A DNA stretch of 64,000 bases from Hirundichthys speculiger (taxonomy: Eukaryota; Chordata; Actinopteri; Beloniformes; Exocoetidae), in the NCBI GenBank assembly GCA_018398805.1, contig JAGFBZ010000680.1, forward strand, positions 122,085 to 186,084, given 5' to 3'. The position numbers and the translations under genes are program-made. This document shows positions 20,379 through 32,300 of this stretch, in pieces. The notes beneath the pieces were generated by a model. It saw nothing but the letters and a program-made list of their open reading frames with translations, made no database searches and was not told the DNA's origin. Within the stretch, counting starts at the first letter, position 1, and every line of letters begins with the position of its first letter.

Positions 20379-23300
20379 CTGCAGAGACGGAGATCGGAGG
20401 TTCGTTCATCTGCAGACCTAAAGGAATCGCTGGATCCGTACCTTCACGGAGCAGCTCAGGAGCTCGTAAACGACAAGCTAATATCTGTAATTAGGGATGC
20501 ACGATAACTGTTTTTATAAAGCGATAACCGATAACGATCAATACTATGAACAAAATCAAAAAAAGTTTTGACTTAAATGAACAGATATTTATTTTTTCCA
20601 AAGAAAAACTATTGGCAAACATCTCAAACATTTTCGTAAAACTATCAAACAAACCTATTTGATATCTCACATCAACTTAAATAAGGTTCATTACTGACTG
20701 ATATAAAAAATAAAGGCTCCTTGAACTGATGGAAATACATGCATCAGAATTACTAACTGAAAAAGATTAACATTTAAAGGATTTTGGCTTGTGGTTCTAT
20801 TTAAATTAATACCTTTAATTAAAGTAAATGAGTTCAGTAGTTTTATTTTTAATTTTTTTTATCTCATGGAAGCTTTAGATGAGAGGAATGAGGGAGAGGA
20901 GAGACTGCTGCTGGCTTGTGCACGTTAGCATTAGCTTCCATTAGCTTCCATTAGCTCGCGTTAGCGCGATTTCAAAACTCCATGGAAGTGATTGTTATGT
21001 TGTAGGTGGCTGATCAGGTTTTACGTATTAAAGCTTGTGCTTCCCTCCTCGTAAAATTCACTCGGAGGATTCGTCACAAATAACCACCAAACTATCTTCT
21101 TCTGAAACTTTAACAAAGTTCCACGCCGCCATGATGTTGTGATCAGGACACTGTGCTGCAGGCTGCATTCAAGGTGTAACGTAAATTCCCACGTTCCCTC
21201 GTTTGCTAGTCGTTCTTTCAGCCTTTTCTTTTTCTTTTTTTTGTGTAACATGTGGGAAAATACTGTGAATATCAATTCAAGTCAGCAACTACCAAAATTA
21301 TGACCAAGTTAACAAGTTGTTTTCTGGCATGAGGGGGTATTCTTGATTTTCCTTACTGAGAAATCGTTTTTCTGATAATGCCGACGTCACTTGAACATAA
21401 CATTCACTGCCGGTCATTCAAGGCTCAGAGGGAGCGAGACACTGCTGTGTTGACAAAAATATATATGTTATCGGGGATATTGGTCATGATATCAGAGTTA
21501 TCGGGATGACGTCATATTTCCTGTTATCGGTCTGATAGTTATCATGCATCCCTGTCTGTAAAAAGCCCGTTTCAGACCCCAGAAACATGCCTTTGATGGA
21601 CCCTCCTTCACCAGGAAGGAAGATTCATCAGAAACCAACATCAAGACAGACGCAGGAGCTCCTCTCAGCTCTGGGACTCACTGAGGCTGATCCCAGGAGG
21701 ACGTCTCTGGCAGTTTCATGACGTGCTCCTCAGACACCATGTGATGGATGACGTCCGCCCTGGAGGGAAACTTCTCCTGGCAGCTGTAGCAGCGGCCCTG
21801 GTGGATCTGCCGCCGGATGAAGTTCACCAGCTTCACCTGCTGGTAGAACTTGAGATCTGAGGGAGGACACGTCAGGGCTCAGTTCACACGGGCACAAGGT
21901 ATTTAAGCTTTTATCCAGCGTCTGAAAGGAAGGAAGGAAGGAAGGAAGGAAGGAGACAAGATGAAGCCCACATTGATGCATCTCCCTCCCGTCTCAGAGA
22001 GCATCATCCATCATGGGCCAGTCTGAGTTATCACATGACTGAACGACTGGATGAAAAACCAAACGTGCTCTCCTGAGTCCGTCTGCTGCCTCAACTCCAC
22101 CAAAGTGGTTCCAGCGCCTGACTTGGGTCCAGCTCTTCATTTTTCCGACAGCCAACCAGAAGGAAAGCTCCGGTCTGGAGTCGGGAAGACTGGTGCTACA
22201 CTAGGAATTAAACCCAACGTCCCAGTGAGGGTGGCTAAGCGTCTCCTCTCACAACCTTCAGGTATCAGCCAGTCTCACTGCTGGATTCAAGAACACGCTT
22301 TTAAAACGTCCTCAGACGTCTTCTGGGTGATGCTCTTAAGAAAACAGAACTCACACTGTCAGTTTTGAGGTGGATTAAAAAGGACCGGCTGCATCTCCAG
22401 TCATGAGTTCCCGTTCAGAACCGCGGGTCCGAAACCCGTCTGCAGCGCTGCTTCTAGGGTTGGGCACCAAAAAAACAATTCCAAGTAGGAATCGGTTCCT
22501 AACGTCCAGTTCTGAAATTTAGAAGATTTTTTAATTTCAATTCCTTTTTTTCGGTTCCTAAATGTCCGCGCAAATTTATTTATTTATTTTTTGATTTACT
22601 GCACAAGTTTGTTGATGTTACTCCGCCCGGCGTACTCAACTCCGCGCTAGTGGCGACGTCACGTCCGTCGCTGACGGGACTTCACTCGCCACAACATGGA
22701 TCCCAAGAGACGCCGCTCTCGAGTTTGGCTGCATTTCAGTCGGGGAAATGACGGCTACCTGGCGCAGCGCAACACCTGCGGGAAGCGTGTCACTGCTAAA
22801 GGAGGGAGCACAACTAATATGGCAAAACACCTTCACCTGCATGGCATCACAAAAATAAACGAGTGCACCGTATTTAATTCACTGCGTTGCTCCCGTCGCT
22901 TCTTCGACTGCAACAGAGTCCGTCTTCATCCAGAAACTCTTGCCTTCTCATATACAGTGGTACCTCTACTTACGAATGTTTCTACATACGAAGTTTTCAG
23001 GTTACGAAACGGATCAACGGGAAAATATTCCCTCTAGTTACGAAAGAAATTTCAGGATACGAAAGGCAGATATACAGTAGCGCTGCTACTCGCAGCTCCC
23101 AGAGTTTACCGAACGTAAACATACTTGTAGCTGCTCTGCCATTGGCTGTTGGCTAGCATCTTCCTGGCATCCCATTGGCTAGGAGGGCCCCTTGTGTGTA
23201 TGAGCGTAACCCAGCAACCAGGTAAACAAACTATTTTTACCTCCGCCAAGGAGGTTATGGTCATCTACCTTAACAAAAACTGTTGATTTCGTTTTTTGTG

Positions 23301-26300
23301 GGCAAAATGTATTTTGGAGGCCGACTGCCAACTGTAAGTTGTTTAACATTTAGGCTGTAAGTGAATTCTGTGTGTGCATATGTGCACGCAAGCATGTGTA
23401 AGAATAAAAATGGCCTGTCGCCTGTGTAAATGTGTCAGTTTTTGTTTATGAAAAAATTCTACTGTTAGATAAGTCGCAATCTGTTGACCTACACATCAAA
23501 GAATCAGAATCGAGAATCGTTTTGAACAGAAATCGAAACAGAGAATTGGAATCGGAATCGTTGAGATCCGAACGATGCCCAACCCTCTCTGCTTCCCATC
23601 AAAACTGAAAACTGGGACAACCGGACTTTTGGTTCTCATCATCAGACCGCTCAGTCATCTCCAAAAACCACCAGCTGCGCTCCAGAGAGGCGAAGGCCTG
23701 CAGCAGAGATGGCGTCCCGACCCACCATGAAGCACAGGAAGCAGAAGATCAACGGCTACGACGGTCTCATCTACTCACCGAGTCGCGTCTTCAGCTCGTG
23801 CAGGTCGAAGCCATGAGAGTCCTGCAAATAACGCACACGCGGGGGAGTCAGGGACCGTGTGACACACCGCTGCTCATGATGCATCACTGAGAGCTTGTGT
23901 CAGACAAAGGCGACGCCACAGAGGTCTGGAAGCGTGGATGCTAGATTCTGTGATATATCTATATTTTTATCGAGTATCGATTTTTCAGCTGTGGGTATTG
24001 ATATTCTAAGCTTCTTTCAAAACCCCCGTGTCCCACCTTTAAAAGCTTGCAAGCAACAATTTGCACTGTTTAAATAAATGAAACTATTTTTCTCAACACA
24101 TCTTTTATTCATTTTGTCCAGCATTTGCAAGCTGCCTGTCAGCCATATAATGTGTAATTGATGCTTTCAGTTCAGTTAATTCAAACAAAGTCATTGGAAC
24201 ACACAAGATGTCACCAAAATCACTTTGTCCCTTTAAAATCTTTCGGAAAATGATGTAAATGTATTGTAAGATGAATATTGATATATATTGTATCGTGAGC
24301 CGAATACCGTGTATCGTATCGTGGGATTAGTGTATCGCTACAGCTCTAGTGCACGCAGCAGGCGTGTTAGGCGTGGGGAACGAGAGGCTCCTGTCTACTT
24401 GATCTTGGGGCCAATTCCAATTCCTCCTTTAACCCTCAATCTCAATCCTCTAAAGTAAGTGTCAGGACTATCTTGTGACTTAGAAATGGGACACCCCTTG
24501 AGTGCAGTTACGTCTTCAGACTGTGGGGGGCGGCCTTACGCCAAAGCTACGTCCAGTCTGTCAAGAAAACGACGACGACAAAGAAAAAGAAGAAGACGTA
24601 GAAGAAGAATAAGATAATATAAATATATATATAACGAAGACAGTAAGATAGTTTTGTAACATTTATATCTTTATTAACTACGAAAATATTTACATTTGAA
24701 GCTCACTTTTTTCTGCGCCATCGTTTTTGAAGACGTTTTGGCAAAAAACACAATGCCTTCTGGGTAGCCCTTACTTCCAAGGGTGGTGCTGGAGAATCTC
24801 AATATTTAGGGCGATACAGCCCTCAAACTTCTCCCTCAACTTGACTTTCTAAGAATCGGAACAACACTGGCACTTCATGGGAACGCAGATTTTTGAGATT
24901 GAGGGTTGAGATTGAGGGTTAAGGGAGGAATTGGAATTCACCCTTGGTGTAAACCAGTGGTTCTCAACTGGTGGGTTGCAACCCAAAAGTGGGTCGCAGA
25001 CCCATTTTCAGTGGGTCGTGGGCCTTTGCTTGGGGAAGGAAATGATAAAAAAATTAAATAAATAAAAGCATGTCATTCATACTCCTCAACAGTAGATGGC
25101 GATAATGCCCTGTAATGCGAGTTGACACCCGCCAGTTCACACCATAGAAAAAGACCTGCGAAGTTTATTTACATATGTTGAGCAGGTGAAACACAGACAC
25201 AACGAAGAATATATGAGATATGGATTTTCTTATCTTGAAGACAAAGGTCAGTGAGTGGTTATTCAGCTAAAACTATATATTTTGAGTTCTTTTTGAAACT
25301 ACTGCTCAGTGGTTGTTTTATTTCATGTTTGTGCATAAAAGCACTGTTGAGTCTTAAAAATGGCTGTTACTGAAATGTTCTGATTGTTATGTCAGCTTTA
25401 TGATTAATGCTTAAATAAGTAACTAGATAGTTTTAATAGGAAATTGTTATATAGTCAGGAAGTGGGTACTCAGCAAATGCTACATATTTGAGTTATTTTT
25501 GAAACTACAGCTCAATGGTTGCACTTTTTTATTTCATGTTTGTTCATGTTGAGTCTGTTAAAAAAGGCTGAAGTTACTGAAGTGAAGTGTTTTGGATTTA
25601 ATTAAAATGCAGCTAATTGAGCATCAAAGGGAATATTTCCCACTTGAAGTCATTTTGGTTTTTGCCATTTTGGTTCAACAATAAACTTATTTTTTTGTGT
25701 TGGCATTCTGTGATATTCTATTCTACTATCTCTGATTCAAACTGCACAATCTTTTCATTCAATAAATTTGAGAAGTTGGAAATTTTCCTTGATTTGGGTC
25801 GTGGTTTGTCATTAAGGGTGATGGTGGGTCCTGGAGCCAGACCAGTTGAGAACCACTGGTGTAAACTGTGCAACGAGCGACTTCACCGTCATGTGTGTGT
25901 AGATCTGCTCCATCGTCTCCGACTGGTGATCACAGAAGAGGCAGACGGCAGAGACTGGAAGGGCTCGCCAGTCTGACCAGTCGCTGTGGACGACACACAG
26001 ATGTCAGGGAGGCGTGACTGAAGCCAGATGTGCTCCGGAAAGATCTACATGAGAGGCGCTGGAGGGAGAAGCCATCTTAGACCGTCAACGTCCTCAGATG
26101 TGAACATACTCACTCGTCGTCATCATCCACCAGCTCACGGTCATCTTCACTCTGGAACCTCCTCCCAGGTCTTTCCCAGTTCCTGACAGGAGAGCAGACA
26201 GCGTTACCTCAGAGCTCCTCCCCTCCATCACCCCCCCAGACAGGAAGAACTGTTTCTGACCAGGTAGTTGATGACGTAGAAGCGGTCGTATTCGCGGTTG

Positions 26301-29300
26301 CTGGCGTTGATGCGGCGGTGGGCTTTCTTCCTCATGTGATCCTTCAGCGTGGTTTTATCCCGAAACGTTTTCTCACAGTACAGACACTGCAGACTGACGG
26401 AGATCACAGACAGAAACGTTCACCACAGGTAGGCGCTGAACCTGAACTGGTGAGCTTCTGCGGTTTATCGTTTTTAAAGCGAAGCTGTGGTAGAAAATTA
26501 TTGACAAGACAAAAGGTTTATGACAGCGATCATCCACCCAAACGGCCACGTTCAGGTTTATTCTCCTTTATATTAATCATTTATACCCTTCAACAGTCTT
26601 CTACTGAGCTCCACTAACTTCTTCTGTTTTTTAAAGGAACAGTAACAATGACTGCCATCTAGCTGTCAAGCTGGAAACAGCAATCAGACAAAATAAAGGT
26701 TAATGATTTATTGATAAGATGATCGATCTGAGCGATAGATTAGAGCTCCTTGAAAGAGGTGAAGAAACTGGAAATGAGATACATTTAGGAATGGGGGGGG
26801 GGGGGGGGGGGGGTCCCGGGGTCCCCAGGGTCCCAGGTCCTCCCGGGTCCAGTCCCGTCCTGGAGGGTCCCAGTCCCAGAGGTCCGGTGTCCTGGAGGGC
26901 CGGTGTCCTGGAGGGTCCCAGTCCTGGAGGGTCCATGTCCTGGAGGGTCCATGTCCTGCAGGGTCCCAGTCCTGGAGGGTCCATGTCCTGGGGGGTCCAT
27001 GTCCTGGAAGGTTCCATGTCCTGGAGGGTCCCAGACCTGGAGGGTCCCAGTCCTGCAGGGTCCCTGTCCTGGGGGGTCCCAGTTCTGGAGGGTTCCATGT
27101 CCTGGAGGGTTCCATGTCCTGGAGGGTCCATGTCCTGGGGGGTTCCCAGTCCTGGAAGGTCCCAGTCCTGGAAGGTCCCAGTCCTGGGGGGTCCATGTCC
27201 TGGAAGGTCCATGTCCTGCAGGGTCCCAGTCCTGGAGGGTCCCTGTCCTGGGGGGTCCATGTCCTGGAAGGTTCCATGTCCTGGAGGGTCCCAGACCTGG
27301 AGGGTCCCAGTCCTGCAGGGTCCCTGTCCTGGGGGGTCCCAGTTCTGGAGGGTTTCATGTCCTGGAGGGTTCCATGTCCTGGAGGGTCCATGTCCTGGGG
27401 GGTCCCAGTCCTGGAAGGTCCCAGTCCTGGAAGGTCCCAGTCCTGGAGGATTCCCTGTCCTGGAGGGTTCCATGTCCTGGAGGGACCCTCCAGGACAGGG
27501 ACCCTCCAGGACTGGAGCTGGACCCCCTGGTCTAGACTGAACTTGTTCTCCAGATCAGGTCTTTAACTGTCCACCATCCCTCCTTTCTTCCTGTAGATTT
27601 ATACATCAGATCAACTGTTGAGGACAGAAACAACCAACCTCGGTTCCAGCAGAGACCCTCCTCTTCATCAGAGGTGACCAGAGAAGAGCCACAGCAGTTC
27701 ATTTTGGGTTTTTAACTGGTTTTGTTTGGTCTCCCTCCTCATAACCAGTCAGTCTTCACCTCTCTGGAGTCTATCTGACTATGAATTCACATCGTTCACA
27801 AATGTTTCTGTTTGACATCGTTTCTGCTGCTGACACTGTTCATAACTGACTCATCCTACCTTTGATCAAAATAAAACACTTTTATTACCATTTACAGCTG
27901 ATTTAACATCTGAAAACTAGCTTTTTTTGCACTTGACACAGCGTCCCAGAAGGACAAACTGGTCTGGTCGGCTCCTACTTGTCCAGTTTCCTCTGCAGCG
28001 CGTCCAGGAAGTCGTTGCAGTAGACGATGTTGTCTGGCAGACCCACGCTGAACGAATGTTCTCTGGCCATGTGGTTCAGCAGAGCCGACCTGAAAGCGAC
28101 AGGCCGGTGACGCAACATGACTCTGCTGCCGTGATGTGATGTTTTTTTTCTCCGGGCCGTGCAGGTGAGCTACCTGTTTCCGGAGAACTCCTCGCTGCAG
28201 AACATGCAGGCGCGCTGGAAGCTGCAGTCGTCTCTCTCCTTCTGCTGCTGTTCAAGCACCTCCTCCTGCAGGAGAACCAAACTGAACCTCCAGACACAAA
28301 ACCGCTGACATGTCCGCACCTGGAAGGTGCTCTCACCTGTGCTGCAGATACTTTGGTTTGCCTCAAACTAGGGGTGCATGATAACTATCAGGCCGATAAC
28401 AGGAAATTATGACGTCATCCCGATAAATCCGATACCACAACGAATAGCCCCGATAACATATATTTCTGTCAACATAGCAGTGTCTCGCTCCCTCTGAGCC
28501 TTGAATGACCGGCAGTGAATGTTATGTTCAAGTGATGTCGGCATAATCAAAAAAATGATTACTCAATAAGGAAAATCAAGAATACCCCCTCATGCCAGAA
28601 AACAACTCGTTAACTTGGTCATAATTTTAGTAGTTGCTGACTTGAATTGATATTCGCAGTATTTTTCCCACATGTTAAACATAAAAAAAGAAAAAAATCA
28701 GAAAAGGCTGAAAGAACGACTAGCAAACGAGGGAACGGAGGAATTTACGTTACACCTTGAATGCAGCCTGCAGCACAGCGTGCTGATCACAACAAACATG
28801 GCGGCGTGGAGCTTCGTTAAAGTTTCAGAAGAAGATAGTTTGGTGGTTATTTGTGACGAATCCTCTGAGTGAATTCTACGAGGAGGGAAGCACAAGCTTT
28901 AATACGTAAAAACCTGATCAGCCACCTACAACGTAACAATCACTTCCATGGAGTTTTGAAATCGCGCTAATGTGAGCTAACGGAAGCTAATGCTAACGTG
29001 CGCAAGCCAGCAGCAGTCTCCCCTCTCCCTCATTCCTCTCATCTAAAGCTTCCATGAGATTATAAAATAAAAAACAAAAACTACTGAACCTCATTTACTT
29101 TAATTAAAAGGTATTAATTTAAATCGAACCACAAGCTAAAATCCTTTAAATGTTAATCCTTTTCAGTTTGCAATTTTGATGCATGTATTTCCATCAGTTC
29201 AAGGAGCCTTTATTTTTTATATCAGTCAGTAATGAACCTTATTTAAGTTAATGTGAGATATCAAATAGGTTTGTTTGATAGCTTTACGAAAATGTTTGAA

Positions 29301-32300
29301 GAGGCTTGACAATAGTTTTTCATTGGAAGAATATAAATATCTGTTTCATTTAAAAAGTCAAAACTGTTTTTGATTTTGTTCATAGTATTGATGTAATGAT
29401 CTTAGGTATATGTGTGTGTTATCGGTTATCGGTATCGGCCTTTAGGAGCTGAAAGTTATCGGTTATCGGTATCGGTTTTAATAACAGTTATCGTGCATCC
29501 CTACCTCTAACGTAATAAAGGTTTGTTTCTGGTCCGGCGCTCCAGAGGCGCCGCTGATGGCGGATCAGATGCTCACCAGTCGTTTCTGCTGGAGCTTCTC
29601 TCTGAGGACCCGGTCTTCTGGAAGGACGTCACACAGCAGGAAGTACTCCTCCTGCTTCTCTGCAGGGTCAGTAACGGGATATTTAAATTACAAAAAGGCT
29701 GGAGCTGAGCGTAAACGGCTGCGTTCGTGTTTCATTCAGCGCTGTGATGCGAGGACGCCGTTGAACCCGACTCACCAGCTGGGCCGGTGGAGTTGGTCCT
29801 GATGACGCTGCAGAAGTCTGTGACCGGCTGCTCGAGGAATCTGCCCTTCCAGTACAGGACGTACCTGTTAGAGGAGAGGAAGAAAGAATCATCATCCCGG
29901 TGAAGCTGCTGAAACCTGACCGCTGCAAACTCTCGGTGACCGTTGGGACGCCGGCTGGGGTCTGTACCTGGGGAGGTCTGCGATGAGCCTGACGTCAGCG
30001 ATGACCAGCTTGTGCTCCAGCAGCAGGTGCTTGAGGAGAAGCTCCTTCTGCAGCAGAGGGAAGGACTCCGGGCAGAAGAGACACAGCAGCGCCTCCTCTG
30101 CGCCGAAACACCGAGCACTGGTAGCGCCGGAGCCGTCAGGCGACTGCTCTGGAAAACACAGAGGCTCCAGGATGCTCTCCTCACCTGAGGAGAGAGGAAG
30201 CCTCCAGAATCACCACAAACCGGTTTGCAGGGGACGGTTCCTCATCAGAATAAATGCAGACGCAACGCTCCGCATGGCCCAGAATACTTCCTCTGGACTT
30301 CTCTCTTATTGAAGCTATTACAGCTAGGGATGCACGATAACTGTTTTTATAAACCGATAACTTTCAGCTCCTAAAGGCCGATACCGATACCGATAACCAA
30401 TAACATATACATAAGATCATTACATCAATACTATGAACAAAATCAAAAATAGTTTGGATTCTTTAAATGAACAGATTTTTTTTTTTCCATTGAAAAACTA
30501 TTAGCAAACCTCTCAAACATTTTCATAAAGCTATCAAACAAACCTATTTGATATCTCACATCAATTTAAATAGGTTTATTACTGACTGATATAAAAAATA
30601 AAGGCTCCTTGAACTGATGGAAATACATGCATCAAAATTACAAACTGAAAAAGATTAACATTTAAAGGATTTTGGCTTGTGGTTCCATTTAAATTAATAC
30701 CTTTAATTAAAGTAAATGAGGTTCAGTAGTTTTTATTTTTTAATCTCATGGAAGCTTTGGATGAGAGGAATGAGGGAGAGGAGAGGGGAGACTGCTGCTG
30801 GCTTGCACGTTAGCATTAGCTTCCATTAGCTTGCGTTTAGCGCGATTTCAAAACTCCATGGAAGCGATTGTTATGTTGTAGGTGGCTGATCAGGTTTTAC
30901 GTATTAAAGCTTGTGCTTCCCTCCTCGTAGAATTCACTCGGACGATTCGTCACAAATAACCACCAAACTATCTTCTTCTGAAACTTTAATGAAGTTCCAC
31001 GCCGCCATGTTTGTTGTGATCAGTACGCTGTGCTGCAAGGCTGCATTCAAGGTTAATGTAAATTCCGACTGTTCCCTCATTTGCTAGTCGTTCTTTCAGC
31101 CTTTTCTATTTTTTTCTTTTTTTATGTGTAACATGTGGGGAAAATACTGTGAATATCAATTCAAGTCAGCAACTACTAAAATTATGACCGAGTTAACAAG
31201 TTGTTTTCTGGCATGACGGGGTATTCTTGATTTTCCTTCCTTCTTGAGAAATCGTTTTTCTGATTATGCCTAACGTCACTTGAACATAACATTTACTGCC
31301 AGTCATTCAAGACTCAGAGGGAGCGAAGCACTGCTGTGTTGACAAAAATATATATGTTATCAGGGCTATTTGTTGTGATATCGGACTTATTGGGATGACA
31401 TCATAATTTCCTGCTATCGCCCCAATAGTTATCGTGGACCCCTAATTACAGCTATTGAAGCTTAGTCGATGTCACCCTGAAGAGGAGTCACCTCACCTGT
31501 CAATCACTTCCATTTGTCCTTCAACATGGATGTCAAATATGAAAAAAACGTCATTAATTTGAGGAGGACTCAGGTTTCACCAAACACCCTCAATTCATCT
31601 CCTGCTCAGACGGTTTCACAACCAGGAACCAGACAACCAGAGGTCTGCTGGGAGGCTTCATCAACTAAAAACTCTCCACCTGTCACTTTGATCTGACAGG
31701 TGACCTTCTGGATGGAGAAGAAACGAAGGAATTCTGTCTAAATTACCAACTTGACGAGATTATATCTACTTCTCCTCTCAGCTGTTCCCTTCAGGAGTCT
31801 CCTCAGTGAATCACCTCCTCCATCTGTCTCCATCCTCTTCTTTCACACCAACTAACTTCATGTCCATCCAGAAATCCTCCACCTGTGTTCTACCTTGCTG
31901 TGACTAATCTTTATGATCTCCTCTCCCGTTCATCCCGCCACCTGCTCTCACTACAGACCTGAATGTCATCAGCAGACATCATGACCTGTCCATCACCATA
32001 GCAACAAGATGATCAGACCTGATCACTGAATTATTTTCATCCTGAGAGAGATTAATTAAATACCTGTAATAGCTTTTTTTTCCCCTCATGTATTTTTGTT
32101 GACGTCTCTTAAATCAAAATTGGTTATTTTTTTTCATTAATTAACGCAGATGTTTAAGGACCAAACCCTGATTAATGCCCTGCAGAAGAAGATGAAACTG
32201 TCTAGTGGCTCACTGAAACTAGTTTTGTGCTGTTTTTGATATTTGAAACGTAAGCGAGCCCAACATGAGACCAATCTTTTGTTTCTTCAGTTTTAGTCCC

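Noticed and set aside
26387..26393. Splice acceptor 'ctgcag' 7 bp inside znf277 exon 7
   Set aside because: It would break the reading phase with exon 6. The upstream 'ccgtcag' keeps phase and adds the expected N-L-Q before the first Cys.
26700..27566. Collagen-like Pro-Gly-rich frames on both strands
   Set aside because: Translation of a G-rich minisatellite inside a znf277 intron. The frames are mutually exclusive and cross no exon.
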